Positions 15,995-29,285 are shown, numbered from the stretch's first letter. The stretch: 64,000 nt of DNA from Paraspadella gotoi (GCA_051294375.1 CM119264.1:18107729-18171728); one strand, 5' to 3'. The notes: a model not told the origin generated them from the sequence alone. Numbers and translations are program-made.

Positions 15995-16083
15995 ACAGAT
16001 TTGTGACTTTCTCCCTTATTTCCTTCTTTCTTTCTCCTTCTTTCGCTCTAATATTCTATTTTTCCCTCCTCTCATTCTTTCTT

Positions 16084-16108
16084 NNNNNNNNNNNNNNNNN
16101 NNNNNNNN
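16084..16108. other. 25-N gap at the junction of block 1 copies
   Basis: Exactly 25 N, placed precisely where copy A ends and copy B begins. Confidence 0.95.
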
Positions 16109-16400
16109 ACAATGGCCGGAATGGTAAGTTTTAAGTATCTGACGACCCTAGAATTGTAATCCGTAAACCGGGGTATTCTGGGCAGCGCTCAGTTGTTTAA
16201 CTTTTTATTTGAATAAAAAAAATTATTTCAGGACAGCGCTTTAGCCAACGGCCATTGAAAGACTTTCACCTTGCCGATGAAGTGGAAACTCCACCTCTCG
16301 AGATTAAATTAAACCTTGACGCAGATAGAGCGGTCTTCTCTCATTCAAAGTGCCTCTCGCTTCTCTAGCTCTCTCTTTGCCTTCTACACACCCACACACG

Positions 16401-16433
16401 CGGTCTCTCTCTCTCTCTCCTCTCTCTCTCTCT

Positions 16434-16513
<80 letters not shown>
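16401..16513. repeat. (CT)n array
   Basis: CT tract with a few TT interruptions, replacing the interrupted CTCTG repeat and N gap of copy A. Confidence 0.95.
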
Positions 16514-18001
16514 GTTCGTTGGCTCTTTTTCACTTCTTCTCAATCTTTCGTATTCCGAGTCAAAACTTTGTGCAGAAACGGAATTAAATTTATGAGAGAT
16601 AAAAATGCCAAACGTTTAGCATGCTCGTGGCTAAAGGAGCCGCGTCATGGCATTCGAAGAGACTGGAGGGAAAAGCAAATTGTAAAATTTATACATGCTA
16701 TTAGCAAAAGTTCATTAACATATACATTCCAGTTGTTCGCGCTAGTTCTCCCGAATCTGGAGAGGCATCATAATCCAAAACCTAATTTAAGAATCGAATT
16801 ACAGAGAGATTTGTTCATCTCACTTTTCAAGGAGGAACCTTATCTAAAGAATTAATAGCAAAAATTTTTGCAGAAGTTGGTCTCTGCCCCCAGATCACTC
16901 GGCTCTCTTGTCTTTTTCAAGCGTTTCACAATTTTGAACCAACATCAAAAACCGTCGAACCGCATTTAAAACTCCCATGCTTTCGTTTTCTAAGAAGGAT
17001 TTTCGGCGCTGAGCGACTGATATCCGAGTCTCCTCATGAAGCCCGGCTAGAACAACGCGCCAATCAGAATCGACGATCGACCAATTATCGGAAGGAAAGT
17101 AACGACGACGATAACAGACTCAGAATTGAAAGATATATTGGAGGGCAGTAGAAAGGGTCGGGGCCGGGGGGGGGGGAGAATGAAGGGGCTGAAGAAAAGG
17201 GAAATTAAGTGAAGGAAAAACAAGAAGAAAAAAAGGATCAAAAGAGAGGAAAGAGAGAAAAAAGACGAAGCAAAATATAAGCTTTTCTGTATGGAAATCA
17301 AATAAGGAAAAAAAAAAAAACAAACCTTGGGAATCAAACTGAATAGAATAAAAAAAAACAACCCGCGAGGACCCCGAAATTAAATGAATGAAAATCACGA
17401 GAAAAAAAAAAAAATCAGCGAGAAGATGGAAGAAGAAGAATAAAAAAATCAAGGAATAAACAACGACAACAGAAAAGAAAAAAAAAAGACGAGAAGGGGA
17501 AATTTAGCCTCAGGTGAAGAACGAAGCAAAAAAACCCAAGAAGGCAAGAAGATGAACGAAAGATGGAACGAGATTGAGTGAAAGGATTTCACCGGAAGTG
17601 GATACGGGAGGGTGACGTCGCTTTTGTGGCCCATGGGGGGGCGAGAGAGGAGGGGTGCGGTGTGGTTGACGTTTGTGGAAAATGAGCAGGTGGTGACGTC
17701 GTTCTTCGAGTGGAGTGTCCGATGCGGGCGTTTCGAGTTTTGTGGGGCGGCGGATGTGAACGAATTTCTATAAAAAAACCTGATTGCAGGGTCCGCAGTC
17801 GTTTTGAAACTATGAATGTGTATATTAATTTGTGATTTCTATCATCGATTAATTTTATTACATGCATTATTATCACTGCCATACAGTTTCCTGTGCCGGA
17901 CTTCATCATTCGCCGAGTCACGCGAAACTCGATTGGCGACTTTCCGCCTGTTGAAACAGATTAGTCGTCGCTGAATGCTCTCCAGTGCACGAGTTCTCTA
18001 T

Positions 18002-18032
<31 letters not shown>

Positions 18033-21000
18033 CTCTCTCTTTCTCTCTCTCTCCTCTCTCTCTCTCCTCCCTGTCCCTCTGTGCTCTGTCTCTGTGTGTC
18101 ATTCATTCCTCTCGTATCCTACTCTGGCTGGTAAGAGAGAAGCGAGCGCAAAATAATTGGTGTCGGACACTTTCGAAAAGGGAAAACCGCGTCATAAAGT
18201 CACGAATATATCGCGAGGGGAGACTAGAAGCGAGGGAGTGGGTTGTGGAGGGAGAGCTGTAGGAGGAGGATGGGTTGTGGAGCGGAAAGTAAAGCTGGAG
18301 GCGAGTGGGGTTGTGGGAGAGATAGAAGAGCAAGAGAGAGCGAGGCAAATTGGCGAAGTTGTGGAAGGAAATGAGGGGCTATAGGCGCTCTGGGGCGAGG
18401 AAGTTTTTGTAAAGAGACTGGGCGGGGTCAGTTTCGCTGTAGTTGAATGTGAGGCTCGTTATTGTGTGTCGCTTTAAAAGAGGTTGTTTTGTAAAAATTT
18501 TTTTTAAATTAGGAGATAGGATAACAATTTTTTTCCGTTCCTATGTAAGTAGTAAAAAAAGGCAATCAATGATGTATTCGACATTGGTTGACTTCTTAAC
18601 TAGTGCCAAGGAGTAGATGAGCCAGAGACAACTGAACTTTCAACGAATTTGCGTACGAAGAAGAGAAAAATATTTATTTAATTCGAGCTTAGAATATAAT
18701 TGTGTAACGTTCACAATTCTTTGTCAACAACCGCCCAAAGTCCTTTTACGTCTCGCTGAGTGGATATTCTACAGGCGATATTTGCTTTCGCTTCTTGCTC
18801 TGGTTTGACCGAGAGGTGCGTATCATTCTTGCCAGAATACTCCATTTTTGGGTGGTCACTCTCGCCCCCTCTGACTCACCATGTCGCCCGCATTCACTTC
18901 CTTTCGGTGCGGCGAAAAACTCGATTCTCGGATTGCCATCTGCCTTTTTTCTGTATCTAATCATTTTTTAATCATTTTATGATTTTTTCCCATTATTTTA
19001 AACATTCTCCCAGGTTATTAAGTATTATCACGCATCATCAGTCCGACTGAAAAAACAGAATAATTTTCTGGCATGAATTTTGACTTGTCTTCATTCATGT
19101 GAATCGTTGGTATAGAAGTTCTTGTTTAGTTTTTTATTAAAACAACTCTTAGCACATCCCGATTTCGTTGTCTCCGTGATGACAACGACTATCTGTACTT
19201 GGTAATCGCGATGAATTGAAAAAGATCTCTTTGTCTTCACCACTCCGTACACCTCCCTCCCAGATCTTTTCCCGCTTTAACTGACACCACCACGGGTGAA
19301 ATCACACACCCATCCTGGATCGATCGCCCCTGGGGGTTTTTTCACCCCACTCCACCTTTGAAAGGTCAAAAGCGGAGTTTTTGAGGTCGCGGGGGTTATC
19401 GCCTTCCGAACCGATCGGAATCACTTGTGGAGAGAGAGAGAGCAGAATGAGGAGGAAAGGGGGGGAATGGAGCGATTATATTCAGAGGGGAGAGAAGAGA
19501 GAGAGAGAGAGAGACAGAGGAAGAGAGAGAGAGCAAGAGCGATGAGTTAAGAGGGGGCAACGTTTTTTTCTATCAATATATTTTTTTCTTCGAATTAAGT
19601 GAATAAAACATCGATTCGTCATAGTTGATGGAGCTGTAGACGCATGATGGAGCGTGGACTGCGGTGAGGGAAGAGGGCCGACCAGTGTCACCCCGTTGGA
19701 ACTCGAATGTTGATGGGGGGGGAGGGAGTGAGGGGAGAAAGAATTTTGAGGAAATTGTTTTGGTGTGTTTGCGAGTTTCCACTGCAGCGAAGCGACGCAG
19801 TCTTACGATACATTGTTCACTCTCTCCACGACTTTGGCGTCGCCACGCCCAATAAAGTTGTACACTCCGGTTATGGTCGTCGTCGTCGCGCGGAGCACTC
19901 CGCCCAACCAAAATAAAATTCATCGACGCGAACGGGATGAGTTGCCATGATGACGACGACGACGACGCTGAAAGTGACGATGAACTAAATGATATTGAGA
20001 CACAGACATAGTCATGAAGACGCACAACAGAGATAGCGATAAGAATAAAAAAAGTATAACACAAATTGAATAGAGTAAACGAGGAAACCGCACGACGAAA
20101 AAGACGATAACGACGGACATCAGGCGAAAAAGGAAGTCGAAAGTACGCGCTTAATTGAAATTCTTCATCGATAACGGAGGAAACAATAACCGGTTGACGA
20201 CCAGAAAACGACGACGACGATGACCGATGCGACGACTACGCACGACGACGATAACGAAAAAAAAGCTTCTTCCGCCCTAAACTTCAACAATCCCCTTCGC
20301 TTTTTTTGCTTCGCAGCAAAAATCAACGAAAAATTGAAAAAAAGACTTTTTTTTTCTGTTTTCGAAAGCAGATTCCCATTAATGAAAGCGAAGAAATAAA
20401 GGAAGCTTTTCTAAAACTATTTTCTTTTTTTTTTGCTTCATGAAAATTGAGGATATAATTCAATATATATACATTCGTTAGAAGAGAAAAAACAAAAACC
20501 TTTCAAGTGGAAAAAAATTGTCGGCCGATGGATCCTTCGCAGGCGGAAGAAGACAAAATGTGTCAGTTCGCGTCCAGATGTCGCCGCGCTGAGGCCAGAA
20601 ACGGCGCCTCTCGGGTTTAAATTGCTGCCAAGAATAGAGATGAATTGGCGACGGTCGAAAAAAAGGCAACGAGATGGCCGGAGATGGTAACTGGATGGAT
20701 GAGATAGCAAAAGCGCCGAAAATATCTTCCCGCAAACTGGCCGACTCGCGACAAAACCCGTAAACTTTTTAAAAAACCTTGTCAAATGTAACGTGAAAGA
20801 CGATAAAAACCTGTCAAAATAACGTATCTGTAAAAAATGTAACCTTTATCGGCGGTTTCCAAAAAATCTGCTGAAACGTTTAGTGAATTTATTGACTGCA
20901 ACAATTAACTACGGGATCACGATTGGTTGCTGCAAAGTGATTCGTTGATTTTTATATATTGTCTCCACTCTTTCACGATTAAATGTCAGTTCACACTCCA

Positions 21001-21349
21001 ACAATGACAAGCCACGAATTCTAAACCAACTATGCTCTTAGTCAAAAAGCGCTAAAAAAAGAAGAAAATCCATTGAAAAAATGAAAGATGAAGAAATAAG
21101 AAGAAAAAATGGCAGAGAAAATGTGAGGATGTGTTTCTCCGCCAAACCATTGCATCTTTAATTTTATGGGTTATGATCCTGAGCGAGAAACCGTGGCACC
21201 ATGCACCGTGGTACCATAGAGCCATAGCTCCAAGTTATCCTCTTCCTCTTTCGCCTCTCTCTCACTCCCAGGAATCCATCCTCTCTGCCCTTTACACGCA
21301 TCCACTTTTCTGACCTCTTTTCTTTCTTTCTTTCTTTCTTTCTTTCTTT

Positions 21350-21397
<48 letters not shown>

Positions 21398-22136
21398 TTC
21401 TTCTTTCTTTCTTTTTCTTTCTTTTTTCTTTCTTTCTTTTTATCTATCTTAGTCCTTATTTATCTTTCTGTCTTTTTTCTTTCTTCCTCCCTCTTTTTAT
21501 TTTAAAACCTTTCATCTTTATTTCTTCTATCTTTGCCCCCTTTTGTATTCTGCCCCTGTGTCACTCCACCCTCCCCTGTTCAAAAGTTGTAAAAGGTTTC
21601 TCCTATGACACTCTTGTTCTCAAGCCCATAACGTTTTAGCTTCAGGAGTGACAGAAAGATCTTTTTGTAAGTCTTGTGTTTGGCCACTTACCAAGGTTTT
21701 TTTTTGCAAGAACTTAGCTCTTTTCCTCTTAACTTCCACAAGAAATTTCCGCATAATATTTGGTTGCCATTTTCCCATTTAACGCTCTGGCAAAACTCCT
21801 CAGCCTTTAAAGACCATCAACCCTTTTTATTCACGAGACGAAAACCCCCTCATCTTCCAGACCCTCTCGAAAAAAGAGCAGGGGTTCGCTGAAGACTTGA
21901 TGCGACCGCGCATGAAATTCTAGCTTATTCCCGCTTTATCCCGTTTTTTTTTTTGGTTTTTGTTCTCGTCCGTTCATGTATCAACGAATTCCTCGACGTC
22001 GTCGGGTCGCTCTAGTTTGCGTGTCGTTCGTCGTCGTCGTCGCGTCTCGTCTTCCTCGTTTGTTGTCGTTTCTCGAGATTTTTTCTCGTTATTTTTTAAT
22101 TCTATCTTCAGTATTTTAGCTCAACCTTTGATCTCT

Positions 22137-22222
<86 letters not shown>

Positions 22223-22796
22223 ATTATTCCTATCCCCTTTTCCTCATTCCGTCCACTCAAACGCCTTCAGGTGTTGCCAACCGACATTCCGATTCGGCAG
22301 AGATTTGCGCGATTGCTCGGATCCGTTTACTTCTTCCTTCTCTCTCTCTCTCTCCTCTCTCTCTCCTCTCTCTCTCTCTCTCTCGCTCTCTCTCTCTTCT
22401 CTCTCTTCTCTCCTCTCTCTCTCCTCCTCTCTCCTTTCCCCCCTGCGCGGCTGCTCACGCGCCGTCTGCTACCGCATTCTCTCACGCCGCAAACAAATTT
22501 GTGGAAGTTTAATGGTTGGCTAGCGGGACGATTAGGCGAAGCGAAGGCGGTCTTATGCGAAAGGAACGTGTTATGCCCATTTCTTTTACCATTTCAATTC
22601 ATGGGAGATTTCTATCATAGATTTAATATTTCAATATTCCAAATATATTTGTGTGTCTGTTCTACAGTAATTGAAACATATTCTAAAAAATAACTTGAAA
22701 ATTATCTAATATTAACAATGTCAACATCAACTTACTCTCTATTAAATTTTTAAATATGTTGCGGCATCTTCTTAGGGGGCCCCATATTCGTCCTCT

Positions 22797-22883
<87 letters not shown>

Positions 22884-23848
22884 CTCTCTCGTCTCCCCAC
22901 TCTTTCTCCCTCCTTCCATCCTCTATCTCACCTTTCGCCCCACGAAACAAATGCAATGGAATTGTTTTGCATCTGATTCGTCTCGCCGCCGCCAGCGCCC
23001 ACCTGAGGCGCGAAAAAAAAAAGGCGAAGCGGAAAGGTTAAGCCGTCAGGATGGCGAAGGCAGTAGAGGAGGAGAAAGACAAAAGGTCGTCTCGCCGGGG
23101 ACTCGCGAAAGAAAATAGTACGAGAATGCTAAAAGGGCGATGTGGCAGGGAGGGGTAAGGGGCTGTCGAGAGCACAGTAAGGGCATTTGGGAGCGGGGGG
23201 AACTGGTGTGAAAGTTCGAAAGAGTTAAGTGGTACATGGAAACGTTGTTTTAAGTGCCTCGTTTTACCTTTAAAAACAAAAAAAATATAAGCCTGTCCAA
23301 AGTCAGGGCAAGATAGTTATTTATTAAGATGAATAGATAATTTTTATATTGGTTGTACTATTTTCATAATATAATATAATATCTTGTAGAAGTAGATTTT
23401 ATTAAACCAGACTACTTTTATTGTTGTCGCTAATCGATGAGCCCTTCATGAGTCTCAGACCAAAACGGTCTGCAGAATCGAATCTCTTTCCGTCATCCAT
23501 TTTTTCAAACTTCTTATTTCCATGCCTTTGCGGTAAAGCAGAGGACATGTGGATAATGGCGCTAAGTGGGCTGAACTCCTCAAGCAGCCATGGAACGTGT
23601 CTGTGGCTTAGAACCAGGCTTGAGGATTTTCTAGGCCCCCAAGGCCGTCCTTACGCCTCCCCACAGGGTAGGCACCGGGTCGGATTGAATCTATACCTAA
23701 CCATGAGCTGATGGCTTTACTCAATGATTACAGCACAGTATCCAACCATAAAATATATTTGTTCCAGAAAATTTTGGCGTTGTGTAAATTTGGGAATTTA
23801 GGCTACGTAAACGGCAACCTTTCAGTGGCAAATGACGCGGAAATGACG

Positions 23849-23889
<41 letters not shown>

Positions 23890-24467
23890 AGAGAGACTCT
23901 TGAGCTTATCAGGATCATCATTTCGAGGATGGTTTTTCTCCACTCGCTTTAGCCACTTATTGGCGGCGCTTCAATCCACTTCGCTAATCACTGAAAGCTA
24001 AAGTGTCGCCGGACGAATTGATGGATGGGAAGAGCGAGCAGGAGGGTTTTTTTTCCGCCTCCCATTTAGGAAATATATTCTTTCAACCTTATTCTCCTTA
24101 TTTTTTCCTTTTCATGTATCAACGGCCATCTTTCCATTACAAAAGGTAATCACGAGTATATTTTTGATTATGCATTGTTCCTCAAAACTTCAACATTTGT
24201 TGATTCTACTTCGTATTTCATTATTCAAAAAAACTATTTTATACGCTAATTGTACGAGAACTCCTACGAAAAAAAGCGTCGACCCTCACCGTTACTGAGA
24301 TCATTTCATGAATGAAAAACTCCGCTGACCTAGAATTCAGACGTCGCCGACTTGAGTTCGAGGCTCTTTTGTTTCCTATCGTAAATTTTTCCACTTTTTT
24401 ACGATTTTCAATTCCGTTCGTTTTCATTCGCCGCCTCTGTCTGTCAGTCTTTCTCTTTCTTTGACAA

Positions 24468-24470
<3 letters not shown>

Positions 24471-24522
<52 letters not shown>

Positions 24523-24562
24523 TCGTCTCCTCTTCTCTCTCTCTCTCTCTCCTCTCTCTCTC
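24471..24562. repeat. Imperfect (CT)n array
   Basis: CT repeat with CC and TCGTC interruptions, spanning the position gapped in copy A. Confidence 0.95.
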
Positions 24563-24744
24563 CCGTTCACCCCGATTTGTCCCGATGATGGAGCAGTGGT
24601 CGTGATTCATGATGTTTCTGCCCCGTTGCTGCCCTGACAGATTTGTGACTCTTCTCCGCTTATTTCCTTCTTTCGTTCTCCTTCTTTCTCGCCTAATTTC
24701 TATTTTTCCCTCCTCTCATTCTTTCTTATATTCTTCTTTTTTCT

Positions 24745-24783
24745 TTTCTTATTGTATTTATTTATTTTATATTTAATTTATGT

Positions 24784-24834
<51 letters not shown>

Positions 24835-25140
24835 TTATTTAATTTATTTATGATTTTATTTATTTATTATTTATTATTATTTTATTTATTTATTATTTAT
24901 TTATTTATTGTTGATTTATCGATTTATTAATTATCTTATTTATTTATTTGGTTTATTTATCGATTTTTTTAATTTAATTATTTTTTATTTTATTCTATTG
25001 TTTATTGGTATTTACTTATATTTAGTTATTTATTTATTTATTTATTCATATTTATTTATTTATTTATTTATTAATTTATNNNNNNNNNNTTCATATTTAT
25101 TTATTAATTTATTTTTGGTTATTTATTTATTCGTTTCACT
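24745..25140. repeat. (TTTA)n array with 10-N gap
   Basis: Long, partly degenerate TTTA/TTAT tract broken by N at 25080-25089. The 133-residue open frame over it is a repeat translation. Confidence 0.95.
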
Positions 25141-25147
25141 TTATCTT

Positions 25148-25150
25148 TTT

Positions 25151-25201
<51 letters not shown>

Positions 25202-25202
25202 C
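25148..25202. repeat. (CTTT)n array
   Basis: Tetranucleotide tract directly after the TTTA array. 25203-25801 is ordinary spacer with no recognised gene. Confidence 0.95.
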
Positions 25203-26394
25203 TCCTTATTTTTGCTTTCTCTCTTGTTCTCTTTTTTTATTTCGTTCTTTTTTTAAAAAAATGTAAGCTCGTATCATCTCCTAAAATTAGCTTAATTACA
25301 GATAAATAATTGTTAACAGCCTCGCCTTTGATTTTTCTTTACCCACTCTCGCACGTCTTCTTCCCCGTCGATGCAGAGAGAGGAATCCCGACCGGAATTC
25401 CTTTTTCTTCAAATTCGTCATTTCTTCTTTGAATTCCCGAGTTTCTCTCGGGACCATTAATCCCTGCGCGATTGTTTCGCGTCGCCTCACAAAACCTCAG
25501 CTCACCTCTCCGGATTCTGATTCTTTTTTTCCTACCAACATTTCCTACCAACTTTTTCTACCAACTTTCTAGGGATTTTTCTGGTTGTCTCACGCAAATC
25601 GGATCCATTTTTTTCCTCTGTTTACATCGACTTTCGTTCGCCACTTTTGCTTTTTTTAATTTATTTATTTATAATCTTCTTAAAAATATATACTTAAATT
25701 AACTTATATTTTACTTAGATATTTTTTTTGTTTTACCTTTTTTTTTCCGGTTTCTTTTATAGTATTTCTTCTTTTTTTTCATAAACTTTTTTTCTCTCGT
25801 CTCTTCTTCATTTCATATGTCATTATCTGTCTCCATTTCCTTCCCTTTATTCCCCTTATTTTTATATAGTATTGTTTTTTTTATTGCTTTCTTTCTTCCA
25901 CCGCTAGTTTCACTCTACCATCCCGTAAACCTTCGTCATTTACCATCCACAATGACGCCACCATCAACGCCAGATTCGCGCAAAGGCCACCAAAGGTGAC
26001 CTCTAGCGACCGAGGACGTCGTGAATCGGCGGGCGACTTTTCCGTCCAAGCAGGACACGACGACAACACCTTGAGTTCCAACCGACGTGACCACTGACCA
26101 CTGACCATCTCAAGCGTGAATTGGGATTTTTTTTCAAAGTGTTACCGATTCATCCCAGGCCAATCCCAAACAAAAGCACATCCACGAGAACGACACTAAA
26201 TTAGACCCGACTTCTTCCTCATTTTCTCAAGAGAAAATCAAATCGTTTCCCACGAATACTTTGCTCCCTTTGCTACTTTTGCTCCCCTTTCTCCATTGGC
26301 TTCCTCTTATTAATTTCTCCCCCATTTGCTTCCTTTCTTGGTTTCCTTTCCTTTCCATCGTTTTTTTTCCAACCGTTCCCTTTTTTTTTTTTTT

Positions 26395-26456
26395 NNNNNN
26401 NNNNNNNNNNNNNNNNNNNNNNNNNNNNNNNNNNNNNNNNNNNNNNNNNNNNNNNN
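26395..26456. other. 62-N gap in a poly-T run
   Basis: T runs on both sides; copy B shows only a short T run at this point (about 27915-27931). Confidence 0.95.
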
Positions 26457-26906
26457 TTTTTTTTGTAATTCTTTCTAATATCCCGACTCTACCCAAACTT
26501 CTTCGTCTCCTTTGACAATCTTTGCTCCTTTTTCCCATCGTCCTTCTTTCGCACCTTTTTCTCCTGATTTCTCCTTCATTTTCAGTCATTTACTCCTCAC
26601 TTCACCCTTATCTCCTTTTACTCTTTTAGCGCCTTTCCTCATCCTTCTTTCTTTTTCCTGATATTGTTCATTTCCTCGCCCTTCACTGCTTTTACTCATT
26701 TTTCTCCTTTACACACCTTTATTTCCTTTTCCTCCTATTGATCCTTTTCTCATCCTTCTCTCCTTTTACTCATTTACCTACTTTCCTCACCCCACGCTCG
26801 TTCATCAATTCTGTGACACAATCAACTCATGAAAGTTAAGCTCCTTCCGACTTTTTTTTTCCATGAGTGTCAGAAGAAAATAGGAAGGTGAGTCGAGGCC
26901 TCGTAT

Positions 26907-26930
26907 TCTCTCTCTCTCTCTCTCTCACTC

Positions 26931-26970
<40 letters not shown>
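26907..26970. repeat. (CT)n array
   Basis: CT repeat with CTCA interruptions; counterpart at about 28389-28465. Confidence 0.95.
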
Positions 26971-26973
<3 letters not shown>

Positions 26974-27110
26974 ATATATACGTACATAGGAATGTGAATG
27001 AGATAAATAAATCCCGAAAGGAAGATTGAGGTCGAAAACTTGAAGTTTACATCGCCGCCCTCCATTGGCCTTTCAAAACCCCAGTTTGGGGCAAGGGGGG
27101 AGAAAGAGAG

Positions 27111-27169
27111 ACAGAGACAGAGACAGAGAGAGAGAGAGATAGAGAGAGAGGGAGAGAGAGAGAGAGAGA
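27111..27169. repeat. Imperfect (GA)n array
   Basis: GA repeat with GACA interruptions; counterpart at about 28599-28660. Confidence 0.95.
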
Positions 27170-27312
27170 CAGATTAGAATATTAACATTCCAATGTTTAC
27201 GAGGAAGTCGATAAAAAGGCCGGATTCCATTTTGCAGCCGATGTCGTCTTCCTCATCCTGAGAGGTTGATGTGGTCGCGGTGGTCGTGGTGGTCGTCGTC
27301 GTTGTCGTGGTC

Positions 27313-27337
27313 NNNNNNNNNNNNNNNNNNNNNNNNN
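27313..27337. other. 25-N gap at the junction of block 2 copies
   Basis: Exactly 25 N between the end of copy A and the start of copy B. Confidence 0.95.
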
Positions 27338-28424
27338 CTCTTCATTCATATGTCATTTATCTGTCTCCATTTCTTCCTTTATTCCCCTATTTTTTTATAT
27401 AGTATGTTTTTTTTTATTGCTTTCTTTCTTCCACCGCTAGTTTCACCTCTACCATCCCGAAACCTTCGTCATTTTACCATCCACAATGACGCCACCATCA
27501 ACGCCAGATTCGCGCAAATGGCCACCAAAGGTGACCTCTAGCGACCGAGGACGTCGTGAATCGGCGGCGCGACTCTTTCCGTCCAAAGCAGGACACTGCG
27601 ACAATCACCTTGAGTTCTCAACCGAGTGACCACTGACCACCGACCATCTCAAGCTTGAATTGGATTTTTTTCAAAGTGTTACCGATTCATCCAGGCCAAA
27701 TCCAAACAAAAGCACATTCCACAGGAGACGACATCTAAATTGACCCGACTTTCTTCTCTCATTCTCAAGAAAAATCAAATCGTTTCCCACGAATACTTTG
27801 CTTCCCTTTGCTACTTTTGCTCCCCTTTCTCCATTGGCTTTCCTCTTATTAAATTTCTCCCATTTGCTTCCTCTTGGTTTCCTTTCCTTTCCATCGTTTT
27901 TTTCCAACCGTTCCCTTTTTTTTTTTTTTTTGTTAATTCTTTCTAATATCCGGACTCTACCCAAACATTCTTCGTCTCTTTGACAATTTTGCTCCTCACT
28001 CTTTGCCATCGTCTGCTTCTTTCGCACCTGTTTTCTCCTATTTTCTCCTTCATTTTCAGTCATTTACTCTCACTTACCCTTATCTCCTTTTACTCTTTAG
28101 CGCCTTCCTCATCCCTTCTTTCTTTTTCCTGATTATTGTTATTCCTGCGCCCGTCTCACTGCTTTTATCATTTTTCTCCTTTACACCACCTTTATTTCCT
28201 TTCCTCCTATATGCATCTTTTCTCATCCTTCTCTTCCTTTTACTCATTTACCTACTTTCCTCAAATCCCCACGCTCTGTTCACTCCAATTCTGTGACACA
28301 ATTCAACTCATGAAAGTAAGCTCCTTCCGACTATTTTTTTTCCATGAGTGTCAGAAGAAAATAGAAGGTGAGTCGAAGGCCTCGTATTCTCTCTCTCTCT
28401 CTTCTCACTCTCACTCTCTCCTCT

Positions 28425-28457
<33 letters not shown>

Positions 28458-28780
28458 ATCTCTCAGTATATACGTACATAGGAATGTGAATGAGATAAAA
28501 ATCCCGAAAGGAAGATTGAGGTCGAAAACTTGAAGTTTACATCGCCGCCCTCCATTGGCCTTTCAAAACCCCAGTTTGGGGCAAGGGGGAGAAAGAGAGA
28601 TAGAGACGAGACAGAGAGAGAGAGACGATAGAGAGAGAGGAAGAGAGAGGAGAGAGACAGATTAGAATATTAACATTCCATGTTTAAGAGGAAGTCGATA
28701 AAAAAGGCCGGATTCCATTTTGCAGCCGATGTCGTCTTCCTCATCCTGAGAGGTGTGTGGTCGCCAAAATGGTCGTGGTG
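27338..28780. repeat. Tandem block 2, copy B (1.4 kb)
   Basis: Repeats copy A after a 25-N gap. It reads through the copy A gap with only a short poly-T run and continues beyond where copy A stops. Differences are mainly one-base indels. Confidence 0.9.
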
Positions 28781-28859
28781 GCGAATACAGTCTCGTTGTC
28801 GTAGTAGTCTGTGTATAATCCTGTGGGTCCCTGGTGGACTCGCGCCGTTGTTGACGCGA

Positions 28860-29080
28860 AGCGGGCTCCGTGTTGTCTCTTGGCCCGTCCGTGTCGCCGT
28901 GGTCGTCGTGGGCGCCGGGGTCTCCGTGGTCGCCGTGGGTCGTGGTCTGCCGTGGTCGCTGTGGTCGTCGAAGTCGCCGTGGTCTGTGTCGGTGGTCGCC
29001 GTGGTCCAGGGGTCGTCGTTGTCGTCGAGGGAGGCCGTGGTATGCGTCGTCGCCGTCGTCGCCGTGCTCGTTCCCCGTTC
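28860..29080. repeat. Degenerate GTCGCCGTG minisatellite
   Basis: Irregular reiteration of GGTCGCCGT and GTCGTCG words over about 220 bp. All frames on both strands give low-complexity peptides (RGRRG, TTATT, SPWSPW). No gene is called although several frames stay open. Confidence 0.75.
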
Positions 29081-29185
29081 ACCCTGCGTTAATTTCCGTA
29101 TCCCAAGTAGGATGCGGAAGAAATAGAGCATCGACGACAGAGGACACGAACATATGGGGGGTTGGGTGTCAGTGCGTCGTCACGA

Positions 29186-29285
29186 GTCAGGCCTAACAAC
29201 GTGTTCAGGTGTCTAACGCGCAGGTCAGGTGCGAAAAGCGCCAGTCAGGTGCATATCGCAGCGGTCAGATGCCACTTTCGATGCG
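29186..29285. repeat. 20-bp-period array of GTCAGGTGC
   Basis: GTCAGG-like words start at 29186, 29204, 29224, 29244 and 29264. The last four are spaced by exactly 20 bp, while the intervening 10-11 bases are not well conserved. Confidence 0.65.

Larger units (their letters stand above)
7680..16083. repeat. Tandem block 1, copy A (8.4 kb)
   Basis: The start (GGAATGGTAAGTTTTAAG) through the end (ACAGATTTGTGACTTTCTC and following) recurs in the same order and orientation at 16109-24727. This copy is broken by N gaps at 7961-7985, 8768-9051, 10199-11013 and 15783-15994. Copy B reads through the last three, and at the first it continues directly into a CT array. I see no convincing gene in it; the open frames are simple-repeat translations. 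It holds CT, CTTT and GTC arrays, a 31-bp minisatellite and a possible SINE fragment. Confidence 0.9.
16109..24727. repeat. Tandem block 1, copy B (8.6 kb)
   Basis: Follows copy A across a 25-N gap and repeats it from end to end. It differs by very many one-base insertions and deletions, often in homopolymers, and has no N gap of its own. It supplies about 500 bp at 17146-17645 for the first large gap in copy A, about 760 bp at 18926-19685 for the second, and about 160 bp near 24475-24637 for the third. This pattern suggests a noisy long-read version of the same locus. No gene recognised. Confidence 0.9.
25802..27312. repeat. Tandem block 2, copy A (1.5 kb)
   Basis: From TTCATTTCATATGTCATTAT to the GTGGTCGTGGTGGTCG tract, matched by 27338-28780. 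Contains one 62-N gap (26395-26456) in a poly-T run. The rest is pyrimidine-rich sequence with a CT array and a GA array; no gene recognised. Confidence 0.9.

Noticed and set aside
28741-29126. Long open frames on both strands at the GTC/GCC tract
   Set aside because: A degenerate 9-bp repeat keeps all frames open; the peptides are low-complexity in every frame.
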